From Sinorhizobium sojae CCBAU 05684 (GTDB taxonomy: Bacteria > Pseudomonadota > Alphaproteobacteria > Rhizobiales > Rhizobiaceae), in NCBI RefSeq assembly GCF_002288525.1, contig NZ_CP023067.1, positions 2,046,001 to 2,110,000 on the forward strand: a stretch of 64,000 nt of DNA, in the 5' to 3' direction. The position numbers and the translations under genes were made by a program. The notes under the pieces were generated by a model. That model searched no databases. It was not told the origin of the DNA and was given only the letters and a program-made list of their open reading frames with translations. Numbering within the stretch: the stretch's first letter is position 1; every line of letters starts with the position of its first letter. Shown one piece after another: positions 8,936 through 16,995 of the stretch.

Positions 8936-8971
8936 CGTTTCTGGCGGCGCTGTAGTGTCGCGGTTATTCGT

Positions 8972-9337
8972 TCAGCGAGACAGTAGGCGTGTAAGGACCT
9001 CGGCGAGTTCCTTTTCCGTGAAGGGCTTCTTCAGAACGGGATGATCGCGGTAACCGTCTCTCATATCGTGACCGCTATATCCTGTTGAGAAAACGAACGG
9101 AACGCCGTGAGTGCCGAGCGCTTCAGCCACGGCATAGCTGTTACTGCCATTCAGATTCATGTCCAGCATAGCAACATCAAAGATTTGCGCATCAATCGCC
9201 GCGAGGGCCTGATCGACCGTAGCTGCAGCAGTCACGGACTCACATCCGAGGTCGGCCAGCATGTCTTCTATCATTATGAGGACCAGCATTTCATCCTCGA
9301 CAACGAGGACTTGACGACCGGAAAGCAATCTATCCAT
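8972..9337 (-). CDS. Single-domain response regulator (CheY-like receiver)
   Basis: A 121-aa stand-alone receiver with no output domain. Acidic pocket V-E-D-E (about residues 13-16), phospho-acceptor Asp in M-L-D-M-N-L (about 59), conserved T/S in F-S-T-G-Y-S (about 85-90) and K-K-P-F (about 104-107) are all present. It overlaps the 3' end of the upstream HWE kinase by 8 bp and is surely co-translated with it. Such FATGUY-type receivers (F-x-T-G-Y motif) act as phosphate sinks or relays in alphaproteobacterial general-stress signalling. GTG 9340 is an alternative start. Confidence 0.92.
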   Translation of the reverse strand: MDRLLSGRQVLVVEDEMLVLIMIEDMLADLGCESVTAAATVDQALAAIDAQIFDVAMLDMNLNGSNSYAVAEALGTHGVPFVFSTGYSGHDMRDGYRDHPVLKKPFTEKELAEVLTRLLSR

Positions 9338-10382
9338 CACGAGCCTTGCTTGCAGGGAAATTGATTGTGCAAATCAGGCCGTCCGCCCGATAGTCGAGGT
9401 GCACCGTGCCTTCCAGTTCGTGAGGCAGACCGCGCTCGATCACCCGCGACCCGAACCCTTTCCGGGACGGTGGCGTCACGGGCGGGCCATCTTTCTCCTG
9501 CCAGCGCAGCAGAAGCCTGTTGCCCGCGGACGACGGTTCAATCATCCATGAGATCAGGACTGACCCGGCCTTGTTGGAAAACGCGCCGTACTTCACGGCA
9601 TTGGTCGCGAGTTCGTGGAACGCGATGCCGAGCGCAAGAGCGACTTTCGGGGAGACGCGGATGTTCCTGCCCGTGATGACAAAGTGCTCTGACACGCCAT
9701 TTGCAACACCGAACGGCTCCAAAGCCGCCTTGATCAGATCGTGCAGTCCCGCACCTTCCCAATTCTCGCGGGTCAACAGGTCGTGCGACCTGGAGAGAGC
9801 AAAGAGGCGCGACTCGATGGATTCCCGGATCACGTTGGGATCAGAAGTATTCCGCAAAGCCTGCCAGACAATCGACTGCACCGTGGCAAGGGTGTTTTTC
9901 ACGCGATGGTTCAACTCGTCGATGAGCATCCTGGATTGGGCTTCCTCCTGCTTGTGATCGGTGAGATCCACGAAGGAGGCGAAATGCTGGACTATCTCAC
10001 CGCTTTTGTCCCGAACCGGACTGATGAGGATCGCTGCCCAGAACTCGCTGCCATCCTTGCGGCGGTAGCAAATTTCCGAACCGCCTTTGGTGGTGCCCGC
10101 AAACGCGGCGTCAATGCGCGCCTGCGCATCGGGATCGGTGCCCCGCGCCATCAGAAAGTTCAAGCTCTGACCAAGCACCTCTTCCCGGTCATATCCGGAT
10201 AGATCGAGAAAAGCGTCATTGACAAAAATTATCGGATTGCCGCGTTCCTTTGCGTCCGTAAACAGCATCGCCATTCGTGTCGATTCAGCAGCGACGACAA
10301 ATGGCCCAAGGTCTCTCCGAAAGCTCTCGACTTCGGCCTCGGCAACTTTTTGGCCCTGGGACTTGATTATTATTTCAGGCAT
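9330..10382 (-). CDS. PAS-domain HWE-family sensor histidine kinase
   Basis: A 350-aa cytosolic kinase with no membrane segment. A PAS domain (about residues 30-140) has LOV-like sequence, but the region where LOV domains carry the flavin-binding G-R-N-C-R-F-L-Q reads G-Q-S-L-N-F-L-M, so the photoactive Cys is absent. The dimerisation helix E-L-N-H-R-V-K-N-T-L-A (about 156-166) carries the phosphorylated His. N-W-E after it and H-E-L-A-T-N-A-V-K-Y-G-A mark the HWE subgroup. It is paired with the overlapping receiver at 8972. Confidence 0.92.
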   Translation of the reverse strand: MPEIIIKSQGQKVAEAEVESFRRDLGPFVVAAESTRMAMLFTDAKERGNPIIFVNDAFLDLSGYDREEVLGQSLNFLMARGTDPDAQARIDAAFAGTTKGGSEICYRRKDGSEFWAAILISPVRDKSGEIVQHFASFVDLTDHKQEEAQSRMLIDELNHRVKNTLATVQSIVWQALRNTSDPNVIRESIESRLFALSRSHDLLTRENWEGAGLHDLIKAALEPFGVANGVSEHFVITGRNIRVSPKVALALGIAFHELATNAVKYGAFSNKAGSVLISWMIEPSSAGNRLLLRWQEKDGPPVTPPSRKGFGSRVIERGLPHELEGTVHLDYRADGLICTINFPASKARDG

Positions 10383-10549
10383 GCCTTGGCCTTGTCTTGG
10401 TTTAGCAGCCAGTCAGCAACTTTATAGACCGCGCAGAAAAGACCGCGCAGAATTCTGCCGCCACTGGGAAGAAGCTATGCCTTTAGCTGGCCAGCTGGCC
10501 GAATGAACACCAAAACAGAAATATGGCCGCATATTCGGGCCTTGAGGCG

Positions 10550-10633
10550 TTAGTACCAGCGACCGCGGCCGAACCAGCCGCCCCCCAACAGAACAAGGAT
10601 GAGCAATATTATGAGAAGCGTGGTGATATCCAT
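10550..10633 (-). CDS. 27-aa single-span membrane peptide
   Basis: A short frame, too small for usual gene callers, starts at ATG 10633 with GGAG eight bases upstream. It encodes a transmembrane helix rich in Leu and Ile (residues 4-19), followed by a Gly-rich, Trp- and Arg-containing tail (G-W-F-G-R-G-R-W-Y). About 85 bp upstream lies GGAAC-N16-CGTT (10717-10741), an EcfG promoter match in the right orientation. The combination of promoter, ribosome site and hydrophobic helix supports a real general-stress peptide. Function unknown. Confidence 0.65.
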   Translation of the reverse strand: MDITTLLIILLILVLLGGGWFGRGRWY

Positions 10634-10716
10634 GCGAGTCTCCAGTGAGTGCTCCAAGGCGCCTCGCAGCCATTATGGCCGAAGGGATGCCGGATCGTTG
10701 CACTCCAACCTCAAAT

Positions 10717-10741
10717 AACGTTCTTCACACCTTCTTGTTCC
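10717..10741 (-). promoter_or_regulatory. EcfG/RpoE2-type promoter
   Basis: On the minus strand GGAAC (10741-10737) and CGTT (10720-10717) are exactly 16 nt apart, matching the general-stress ECF consensus of alphaproteobacteria. It points at the 27-aa membrane peptide and, further on, the HWE kinase and receiver. The gap 10383-10549 shows no gene, only a short direct repeat of GACCGCGCAGAA around 10428. Confidence 0.65.
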
Positions 10742-10832
10742 ATTGGAACGAATGTACATCCTCGGTCAGATCAGTGGTGAAGATTTTGGGATGTGGGCAC
10801 ATTGCATTCTTCGGCGACTTACGGGGACGGAC

Positions 10833-10938
10833 CTGCTGCATGTCTCCTTAAATCGACCTCGATTTAAGGATAAAGACATGCAGCAATTCAAAGTGCTACA
10901 GCGACCTTTGCGCGTCTGATAAGACGCGCGGCGCTGTA
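10833..10938. repeat. RIME-like mosaic element, copy 2 (blocks C and B)
   Basis: Block C (10833-10886) is a hairpin with arms TGCTGCATGTC and GACATGCAGCA plus an inner pair CTTAAATCG and CGATTTAAG. Block B (10897-10938) is the ACAGCGACC...GCGCTGTAG hairpin shared with other copies. The element ends just upstream of the ribosome site of the next gene. A related C+B copy occurs at 15,867. Confidence 0.85.
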
Positions 10939-10949
10939 GAGGAAGAACG

Positions 10950-11560
10950 ATGTCGGCGCCACTCGATTTCTGGTTCTCGATAGGAAGCCCCTACACCTTT
11001 CTGGCCGTCATGCGGCTACCTCAGATCGCCGAAAGGGCAGCGGTCGAGATTCGCTGGCGCCCCTTCGACGCTTGCGCAATCCAGGCCGAGGCGAACGACG
11101 CCCCTTTCGCCGACCGGCCGCTCAAGGCCGCCTACATGTGGCGCGACATCGAAAGGCAAGCGGCGAAATTCGGGCTGACCATCCGCTTGCCGATCACCTA
11201 TCCGCTCACGGAATTCCAACAGGCGAACCGCGTGGCCGCGCTCGCCGCCGGCGAAGGCTGGTGCCACGCCTATGCGACGGCAACCTACCGGCGCTGGTTC
11301 GTCGACCGTGAGCCGGCCGGCAGCGAACCGAACCTTTCGGCCAGCATCAAGGAAGCAGGCCAGGACCCTGCCCGCGTGCTAAAACAGGCAAACTCCAAAA
11401 CCACCGTCAGAGTGCTCGACACCGCAACCGACGAGGCGAGAGAGATCGGCATCTTCGTTCGCCCTCCTTCGTCTCCGATGGCGAACTGTTCTGGGGCCAC
11501 GATCGCCTGGAGGACGCGATCGCATGGCAGCACAATCTCGACCAGGGGAACCCGGGGTAG
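10950..11560 (+). pseudogene. DsbA-family oxidoreductase / 2-hydroxychromene-2-carboxylate isomerase, frameshifted
   Basis: The N-terminal ~170 residues are those of a DsbA-fold HCCA isomerase: F-W-F-S-I-G-S-P-Y-T-F-L-A (residues 7-19) and later A-A-L-A-A-G-E-G-W. After G-I-F at about 11,456 the frame runs out of register and reads on through the antisense of doxX to 11,882. One base added there restores G-I-F-G-S-P-S-F-V followed by D-G-E-L-F-W-G and a stop at 11,558-11,560, giving a normal ~203-aa protein. So one base is missing near 11,456-11,461, by mutation or sequencing error. ATG 10950 has a GAGGAAG site. Confidence 0.85.
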
Positions 11561-11620
11561 TCGGGTGGTCCGGCAACCGGATGCCCTACCTCCTGCGCGC
11601 GCTCGATTGCCGATCACTAC

Positions 11621-12130
11621 TCACGTCTTTTCCGCGCTCGCACCGAACCACCAATCCACCGACAGCCTCCCCGCGCCCCAGGCAATGACGCCGAGAGCCA
11701 TCGCCGCCCAGGTCAGATGGATGGGCCAGCCGTCGGGCACCGTGAACTGGATGACGATCGTCATCGCCAGCAGTCCGAGCGCGGCAAGCCGCGTTGCCAA
11801 GCCGAGGATCAGGAAGGTCGGCAGGAGCACCTCCGCACAGGCGACCAGGAAGGCCGTCGCGGCGGGCATCGGGAAATCATAGGGCCCGCCCGGCAGGTGC
11901 AGTTTGAACTCCGATGTGAAGAGGAGAACGGCGACATCGTTCAATTGCAGGAAACCGTCCCATTTGCTCATGCCCGAGCGCCAGAAGGGTACGGCCAGGC
12001 CGAAGCGCAGGGCAAGCTGGGCAAGGGATGCGGGCGCAATTCTCGCGACCAGGCCGTCGATGCGGGCGAGCCAACCCGCCCTTCCGCCGGCCTCGGCTTT
12101 GTCGAGGAGATTTCGTATGGACGTCAGCAT
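11621..12130 (-). CDS. DoxX family membrane protein of the bufferin operon
   Basis: A 169-aa protein with four hydrophobic helices (about residues 33-50, 85-105, 110-128, 134-155). The L-R-x-x-L-A-x-x-F-W-x-S-G-x-x-K region and A-E-x-x-L-P-x-x-L-x-L-G-L are DoxX signatures. It starts one base after bufC ends and has a GGGAGG ribosome site, so it is the last gene of the buf operon. DoxX proteins are frequent in bufferin and gold/copper-induced operons, where they are thought to be redox-related inner-membrane partners; the reaction is unproven. Confidence 0.88.
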   Translation of the reverse strand: MLTSIRNLLDKAEAGGRAGWLARIDGLVARIAPASLAQLALRFGLAVPFWRSGMSKWDGFLQLNDVAVLLFTSEFKLHLPGGPYDFPMPAATAFLVACAEVLLPTFLILGLATRLAALGLLAMTIVIQFTVPDGWPIHLTWAAMALGVIAWGAGRLSVDWWFGASAEKT

Positions 12131-12131
12131 C

Positions 12132-12932
12132 TTAGCCTCCCTGGCGGATCGCGGCTACGGCTCCGGCCTCGAGCATCGTGCGGATAGCCGCCGTAAGGTC
12201 GAATTCGGGGCAACCCTCGCCCGCCGCGGCCGCCGCGCTCTCCAATGTCTCCCCGGCAATGATACCGCCTAGAAACCGGTCCACTCCCGGCGCAAGACGG
12301 CGCACCTCGACGTCGAGCCCCGGCCTCGTCACCAGCGCGCTTTCCGCAGCCGTGGTTTCAATGCGCCCGACCGGGTCGCTCGCCCGGTTCACCGAAAAGA
12401 TCGTCACCGCGGGATAGTCGGAGCGCAGGATGCGTGTCGCCGGATGCGCCTCGAAGACGAGATCGCCGAGCCGATCCGGCGGCACCGCCACAATCTCGGC
12501 CGGCGACAGCGCGGCAGCATCCGCCGCGTGATAGGAGTCGAGCCAGGCCCGCTCGATCCGCGCCACATCCGCGAGCCACGGCAGGGATTGCGCATATTCG
12601 TAACGCGCGATGAAATTGGGAAAATCCCGGCCGTATTCGAAGAGAAGCCGCGATGTCGGCGGGGTCTCGCGAACGTGGAAACGCGCCATGGCGCGAAAGA
12701 AGGCCTCTCCCGTAATGCGCAGGGTCGCAGGAAATATGTCCGCGAGCGCGTTCATGAGACTGACGGTCACATTGTTGCGATAGACATTGAAGCGTCTGTC
12801 GGCCGCCTTGCCGTTCGGGCCGGCGACGAAGGCGGGCGTCGCGCAGGAGGGATCGAGCAGTCCGGGCGTGAAGCCTTCCGGATAGCGGCATCCGTCGACA
12901 GGGCCGGAAGACGACGAGTTAACCGCGCGCAT
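12132..12932 (-). CDS. bufC: BufC: DUF2063 partner of the MNIO enzyme
   Basis: A 266-aa HvfC/BufC (DUF2063) protein. The N-terminal domain has [16 protein letters not shown] (about residues 47-63), the most conserved segment of the family. The protein helps bring the precursor peptide to the DUF692 iron enzyme BufB. The start at ATG 12932 has an AGGAGAAG site and overlaps the end of bufB by 14 bp, so the two are translationally coupled. Order and strand (bufA1-bufB-bufC-doxX) are those of known bufferin operons. Confidence 0.9.
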   Translation of the reverse strand: MRAVNSSSSGPVDGCRYPEGFTPGLLDPSCATPAFVAGPNGKAADRRFNVYRNNVTVSLMNALADIFPATLRITGEAFFRAMARFHVRETPPTSRLLFEYGRDFPNFIARYEYAQSLPWLADVARIERAWLDSYHAADAAALSPAEIVAVPPDRLGDLVFEAHPATRILRSDYPAVTIFSVNRASDPVGRIETTAAESALVTRPGLDVEVRRLAPGVDRFLGGIIAGETLESAAAAAGEGCPEFDLTAAIRTMLEAGAVAAIRQGG

Positions 12933-13845
12933 GCATCTTCTCCTGTCCGAAGGCTCTCCGCCGGTCGAGGATCGACTGCGCCGCCTTCGCCTCGGCCTTT
13001 AGCACCGGCCAATCGGGAATGGCGCTGTCCCATTCGATGAGCGTCGGGACGGGGCCGCAGCGGCCGATGACGATCTCGAAGAGCTTCCACACCGCATCGG
13101 CGACCGGGCCGTCGTGACTGTCGATCAGCAGAAGGTCGCCCTCGTCGTCCTGCTGCTCCGCATGTCCCGCGAGGTGGATCTCGCCGACATGCTCGAGCGG
13201 ATAGTCCGAAAGATATTCGCGAGCGGAGAAGCCGTGATTGGTCGCCGACACGAAGACATTGTTCACGTCGAGCAGCAGGCCGCAGCCGGTGCGCTCGACG
13301 ATCTCGCGGATGAAGGCAGTCTCGCTCATCGTCGATTCTTTGAACAGGAGATAGGTCGAGGGATTTTCGAGCAGAAGCCGCCGTCCGATGACCTCCTGCA
13401 CCTCGTCGATATGCTCCGCAACGCGCCGCAAGGTGGCCTCCGTATAGGGCAGCGGCAAGAGGTCGTTGTAATAGGTGGTGCTGTGTGTCGACCAGGCGAG
13501 ATGCTCGGAGACGAGTTGCGGCTCGTATCGCTCGACGAGCGCCGCAAAGCGGTCGAGATGAGCCTTATCCAACGGTTGCGGGCCGCCGATCGACATTGAG
13601 ACGCCGTGCAGCGAGATGGGATGGTCCGCGCGGATGCGCGCGAGCGCCGCGTGCGGCGGGCCTCCCGCGCCCATGTAGTTTTCGGCATGCACCTCGAAGA
13701 AGCCGCGATCCTGCTCGTCGTCCGCAAGGATGGACGGCAGGTGCTGGTGTTTGAAGCTGGTGCCGGCCAGACCATCGATCGGGTGCGCCGGAAAGCGGAG
13801 GCTGGCCGATACGCCGCGATCCGAGTGAATTGCCAATTCGGGCAT
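12919..13845 (-). CDS. bufB: BufB: DUF692 multinuclear non-heme iron oxidase (MNIO)
   Basis: A 308-aa TIM-barrel enzyme of the DUF692/MNIO family. [37 protein letters not shown] and [12 protein letters not shown] are present in the family order, including the His, Glu, Asp and Asn that bind iron. Known BufB enzymes oxidatively convert Cys residues of bufferins into heterocycles. ATG 13845, with a GGAGG site, is the family-consistent start; the open frame upstream to 14,160 is antisense noise inside bufA1. Confidence 0.93.
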   Translation of the reverse strand: MPELAIHSDRGVSASLRFPAHPIDGLAGTSFKHQHLPSILADDEQDRGFFEVHAENYMGAGGPPHAALARIRADHPISLHGVSMSIGGPQPLDKAHLDRFAALVERYEPQLVSEHLAWSTHSTTYYNDLLPLPYTEATLRRVAEHIDEVQEVIGRRLLLENPSTYLLFKESTMSETAFIREIVERTGCGLLLDVNNVFVSATNHGFSAREYLSDYPLEHVGEIHLAGHAEQQDDEGDLLLIDSHDGPVADAVWKLFEIVIGRCGPVPTLIEWDSAIPDWPVLKAEAKAAQSILDRRRAFGQEKMHARG

Positions 13846-13876
13846 CGTTGCCTCCACTATCCGGCTCCACTTCGGC

Positions 13877-14200
13877 TTAAGACGGAATGTCGCGCGAGAG
13901 CGGCTCCATCGAGCCCGTGCGTCCGCCCGGCAGTTCCATCGTCGTGCAGGTGCCGCCGTCCACGAACTTCCAGGCATTGCCCTGGTAATCGACCGTCGAG
14001 GTGGCCTGGCAGGTCGTGCCCGGGCCGGCCGCGCAATCATTCTGCCCCGCCAGCGCAACGCCGTAGCACTTCTCCTTGCCGGCATCCATTGCCGCTTTGA
14101 CTTCGGCTTCCGACAGCGGCGCGGCGACAGCAAAGGACGACACGGCAGCCGCAACGGCACCGGCCAGCATCGCCGAGTTGATCGAGGATTTCACAGACAT
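13877..14200 (-). CDS. bufA1: BufA1: bufferin precursor (DUF2282)
   Basis: A 107-aa secreted peptide. It has a signal sequence with an Ala-rich hydrophobic core (about residues 8-27) and a mature part with four Cys in the bufferin order: K-C-Y-G-V-A, N-D-C-A-A, T-T-C-Q-A and G-T-C, with D-Y-x-G-N-A-W-K between the last two. In studied relatives Cys are converted to copper-binding heterocycles before export. ATG 14200 has GGAGAG just upstream; ATG 14212 also fits. It heads the operon behind a SigF-type promoter at 14,258. Confidence 0.92.
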   Translation of the reverse strand: MSVKSSINSAMLAGAVAAAVSSFAVAAPLSEAEVKAAMDAGKEKCYGVALAGQNDCAAGPGTTCQATSTVDYQGNAWKFVDGGTCTTMELPGGRTGSMEPLSRDIPS

Positions 14201-14257
14201 GAGACTCTCCATGTTGATGGTTGTGGCACCTCGCTTTCGGGGCCACGCAAAGCCTCA

Positions 14258-14283
14258 TTCGTCGCCATGCGGGATATGTTACA
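14258..14283 (-). promoter_or_regulatory. SigF-type ECF promoter of the bufA1 operon
   Basis: On the minus strand TGTAAC (14283-14278) and CGAA (14261-14258) are separated by exactly 16 nt. This fits the GTAACC-N16-CGAA type recognised by Caulobacter SigF, which controls related operons. It lies about 45 bp before the start of the bufA1 transcript's first codon. The identical signal occurs in front of the divergent sigma gene. Confidence 0.75.
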
Positions 14284-14430
14284 TTTGCCCGTCTACACGC
14301 TTTTGTGAGAGCGGATTCGCGAGAGATCACCGTTACGTGGCTTGACTCTGTTTCAACCCATGAACGTGATCGGCCGCCGTACGAGAACATTGCCGTTCCC
14401 GCGCAAGTCGAGGAAAATTGCGGGCGGCGA

Positions 14431-14456
14431 TGTAACAATCGGCGAAAGCCGGCGAA
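14431..14456 (+). promoter_or_regulatory. SigF-type ECF promoter of the sigma-nrsF operon
   Basis: TGTAAC (14431-14436), 16 nt, then CGAA (14453-14456): the same signal as upstream of bufA1, facing the sigma gene, implying autoregulation. The predicted start of transcription (about 14,462-14,465) falls on or just after the GGAGG ribosome site of GTG 14472, so this transcript would have an almost absent leader. Confidence 0.7.
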
Positions 14457-14471
14457 TTGGGAGGAAAGAAG

Positions 14472-14999
14472 GTGGACGACAAGGATCTCGCCCGGCTTTT
14501 CCGCCTCGCCCTTGACGGCGATGAGCGGGCCTATGGCGATTTCCTCCAGCAGGCTGCGGAGCTCGTCCGCGCCTGGGCCCGCCGGCGAACGACCTTCGGC
14601 GGCCTGGACCCGGAAGACATCGTCCAGGAAACCTTGCTGGCGATCCATGTGAAGCGCCACACCTGGCGGAGCGACGGCCCGGTGATGCCGTGGCTCTATG
14701 CGGTCGCGGGGCACAAGCTCATCGACGCCCTTCGGCGGATGGGCCGGCATTCATGGATCGAAATCGGCGAGTTGGAAGGTCAGCTTGCGGCCGAGGAAAC
14801 GGAGACCGCGAGGGGCTGGGAGATCGACCGGGCACTCGAGATGCTGTCGCCCGGACAGCGCTCGGTGGTGACGGCAATCTCGCTCGAAGGGCGCACGATA
14901 GCCGAGGCGGCAAGAAGCCTCGACATGAAGGAAACGGCCGTTCGCGTCGCGCTCCATCGCGGCCTTGCCGCCATTGCCAAGAGATTTGGACGCGACTGA
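14472..14999 (+). CDS. ECF sigma factor (SigF/NrsF-type)
   Basis: A 175-aa ECF sigma factor. Region 2 includes D-P-E-D-I-V-Q-E-T-L-L-A-I-H (about residues 46-59) and W-L-Y-A-V-A-G-H-K-L-I-D; region 4 includes L-S-P-G-Q-R-S-V-V-T and the E-A-A-R-S-L-D-M-K-E-T-A-V-R-V-A-L-H-R-G-L helix-turn-helix. It lies 1 bp upstream of an NrsF-type anti-sigma gene. GTG 14472 is chosen because GGAGG precedes it; TTG 14457 has no such site. By analogy with Caulobacter it responds to metal or oxidative stress and drives the divergent buf operon. Confidence 0.92.
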   Translation: MDDKDLARLFRLALDGDERAYGDFLQQAAELVRAWARRRTTFGGLDPEDIVQETLLAIHVKRHTWRSDGPVMPWLYAVAGHKLIDALRRMGRHSWIEIGELEGQLAAEETETARGWEIDRALEMLSPGQRSVVTAISLEGRTIAEAARSLDMKETAVRVALHRGLAAIAKRFGRD

Positions 15000-15000
15000 C

Positions 15001-15639
15001 ATGGAAACACAGGAACTTATCAAGGCACTTGCGGCAGACACCCGGCGGAGCGGCATGACAATGGCACGCGCCTGGTTCTTGGCTGCCTTGGCTGCCGTGG
15101 CCACGGCAGCCGTCGTCTTCTTCGTCCTGCTCGGCCCGCGAACGGATATCGCCAGCGCGGCGGAAACGGTTCGCTTCCTCTTCAAGTTCGTCGTGACGAT
15201 CGCGCTTGCCGCGAGCGCCTTTTCTCTCCTGCGCGCCCAGTCCCGGCCGGAAACGGGCATACGCGGATTGCTGCCCCGCCTCGCCATCGCGCCGGCGCTG
15301 ATTGTGGCGGCCATTGTTGTCGAGCTCGCCGTCACACCGCCAGGGACGTGGTCCGCGAGGCTCGTCGGAACGAACGGCCTCGTCTGCCTCACTTTCATTC
15401 CGCTGATCGGCATCGGGCCGTTGTCACTGCTGCTCGCTGCACTGCGCCACGGTGCTCCGTCTCATCCGACGCTGGCGGGTGCCATGGCCGGACTGACGGC
15501 CGGCGGCATCGCGGCGACGCTCTATGCCGCCCATTGCACCGACGATTCGCCCTTGTTCGTCGCCACCTGGTACACCATCGCGATCGCCATGCTGACGCTC
15601 ATCGGCGCACTCGGCGCGCGCCGCATCGTCCGCTGGTAG
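15001..15639 (+). CDS. nrsF: NrsF-type membrane anti-sigma factor (DUF1109)
   Basis: A 212-aa integral membrane protein with six predicted helices after a short cytosolic N-terminus (M-E-T-Q-E-L-I-K-A-L-A), the DUF1109/NrsF architecture. A loop Cys near residue 125 and another in A-A-H-C-T-D (about 180) lie where NrsF proteins place the cysteines needed for sensing. It starts one base after the sigma gene stop. Known NrsF proteins hold SigF at the membrane and release it on exposure to chromate, cadmium, copper or gold. I start at ATG 15001 rather than at the earlier in-frame ATG inside the sigma gene. Confidence 0.9.
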   Translation: METQELIKALAADTRRSGMTMARAWFLAALAAVATAAVVFFVLLGPRTDIASAAETVRFLFKFVVTIALAASAFSLLRAQSRPETGIRGLLPRLAIAPALIVAAIVVELAVTPPGTWSARLVGTNGLVCLTFIPLIGIGPLSLLLAALRHGAPSHPTLAGAMAGLTAGGIAATLYAAHCTDDSPLFVATWYTIAIAMLTLIGALGARRIVRW

Positions 15640-15649
15640 CGAGCCTATC

Positions 15650-15853
15650 TTAGGGAAACGCCCGCTCTTCCTGGATTGGCGGGCACGGCACCGAGCCGTA
15701 GGAACAGAACACGCAGCAATCTCCCGCCTTTGGCCGGATCGATCGCCCGCAGCCCTTGCAAGCGTAGTAATAGAGGCAGGCATCGACAGGCATCGTTTCG
15801 GCCGATTGATGCCCGCAGTCCGGACAGGTCACAATCGAGATCAGTTCCGCCAT
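15650..15853 (-). CDS. GDCCVxC domain-containing small zinc-ribbon-like protein
   Basis: A 67-aa Cys-rich protein with three paired-Cys sites: C-P-D-C-G, C-K-G-C-G and the diagnostic G-D-C-C-V-F-C. The family is recurrent near mercury and other metal-resistance genes and may bind metal, but no function is established. ATG 15853 with an AGAGG site is preferred to the upstream in-frame codon at 15886. It is convergent with nrsF, 10 bp apart, so a metal theme continues beyond the buf locus. Confidence 0.85.
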   Translation of the reverse strand: MAELISIVTCPDCGHQSAETMPVDACLYYYACKGCGRSIRPKAGDCCVFCSYGSVPCPPIQEERAFP

Positions 15854-15866
15854 TTGCGCCTCTACT

Positions 15867-15962
15867 GCATGTCTCCTCGACCTCAATTTAAGGACAATGA
15901 CATTCAGCGATTCAAAGTGCTACAGCGAGCTTTGCGCGTCTGATAAGACGCGCAAAGCTGTA
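15867..15962. repeat. RIME-like mosaic element, copy 3 (blocks C and B)
   Basis: The same C+B composite as at 10,833, in the same order. Block C is degenerate (TGCATGTC to GACATTCAGCG). Block B is a hairpin from TACAGCGAGCTTTGCGCGTC to GACGCGCAAAGCTGTA, which remains well paired. It sits between the GDCCVxC gene and pdxJ. Confidence 0.8.
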
Positions 15963-16001
15963 CGGCATGATAGCAAGCGGGCCGATTTCTGTCCAAGTGG
16001 A

Positions 16002-16754
16002 TCAAACCGCCTCGCCGCAGGCGCGACGGAAGCGGCGCACGGTTTCGGCCATCCCATATTCCAGCGCATCCGCGGTCAGGCCATGGCCGATCGAGACTTC
16101 GGCGAGCGCGGGGATATGCTCGACCAGAAGCGGCAGGTTTGCGACCGTCAGGTCGTGGCCGGCATTGACGGCAAGGCCGAGGTCGAGCGCAATCTCCGCC
16201 GTGCGGCCGAGTTCGCGGGCGATCCGCTCCGCCTTTTCCGGATCATCGTAGCAGCCGCCATAGGGACCGGTATAGAGCTCTATCCGGTCCGCGCCGGTTT
16301 CCTTGGCGATCTTCAAGGCATCCGGGTCCGGGTCGCCATCTGCAAAGAGCGATACGCGAAAGCCCTTCTTCTTGAGCCGGCCGACGACATTGCCGAGCAG
16401 ATTGTGGTTCTTGCGGAAATCCCAGCCGTGGTCGGAGGTCGCCTGCGCCGGGTCGTCGGGCACCAGCGTCACCTGCTCCGGCTCATGCCGCTCGACGAGT
16501 TCCAGGAAGCTCTCGTTCGGATAGCCCTCCATGTTGAATTCTGCTTTCGGGAACTCGTCGTCGATCAGGTCGCGGATCGGCTGGAGATCGGTGAAGCGGA
16601 TATGGCGCTGATCGGGACGCGGGTGAACGGTGAGCCCGCTCGCCCCCGCCTCAAGGGCGATACGGCCGAGCCCGGTCACAGACGGCCAGGGAAGATCGCG
16701 CCGGTTACGCAGCATGGCGACGGCGTTGAGATTGACGGAGAGTTTGGCGGACAT
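16002..16754 (-). CDS. pdxJ: Pyridoxine 5'-phosphate synthase
   Basis: A 250-aa TIM-barrel enzyme that condenses 1-deoxy-D-xylulose 5-phosphate with aminoacetone 3-phosphate to make pyridoxine 5'-phosphate. Signature stretches are L-S-V-N-L-N-A-V-A at the N-terminus, [13 protein letters not shown], F-N-M-E-G-Y-P, T-L-V-P-D-D, and L-A-V-N-A-G-H-D-L at the end. Length is normal. ATG 16754 matches the family start; the frame to 16856 is an extension into the intergenic repeat region. Confidence 0.95.
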   Translation of the reverse strand: MSAKLSVNLNAVAMLRNRRDLPWPSVTGLGRIALEAGASGLTVHPRPDQRHIRFTDLQPIRDLIDDEFPKAEFNMEGYPNESFLELVERHEPEQVTLVPDDPAQATSDHGWDFRKNHNLLGNVVGRLKKKGFRVSLFADGDPDPDALKIAKETGADRIELYTGPYGGCYDDPEKAERIARELGRTAEIALDLGLAVNAGHDLTVANLPLLVEHIPALAEVSIGHGLTADALEYGMAETVRRFRRACGEAV

Positions 16755-16855
16755 GGCGCGACCTTTGCAGAAGCACCCCGGAAATGGGGCATACTCGATT
16801 AATAGCAGCCTTCTACCGCAGATTTTGCCGAACCGGAATCGCCATCCGCGCGGCA

Positions 16856-16960
16856 ACAGCGACCTTTGCGCGTCTTTTCAGACGCGCAAAGGTCGCTGTA
16901 ACTCTTGAATCTGCGCATCGAGCTTTCCAAAAATCGGGTACGATTTTCGGGCCGACGCGC
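16856..16960. repeat. RIME-like mosaic element, copy 4 (blocks B and A)
   Basis: Block B here is a perfect 19-bp inverted repeat (16856-16874 with 16881-16899, loop TTTTCA). It is followed by block A (16913-16960) with GCGCATCGAG opening. Lying between divergent genes, the RNA of either strand would fold. Confidence 0.85.
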
Positions 16961-16995
16961 AAGTGCGGGTTTCGCCTTTTTGACAAAAGGCAAGT

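Noticed and set aside
13846-14160. Extended N-terminus of BufB to 14160
   Set aside because: It overlaps bufA1 antisense-like in another frame, is Arg/Pro-rich noise, and homology plus the ribosome site place the start at 13845.
14316-14336. Third SigF-like promoter on the minus strand
   Set aside because: GTAAC and CGAA are only 12 nt apart, not 16.
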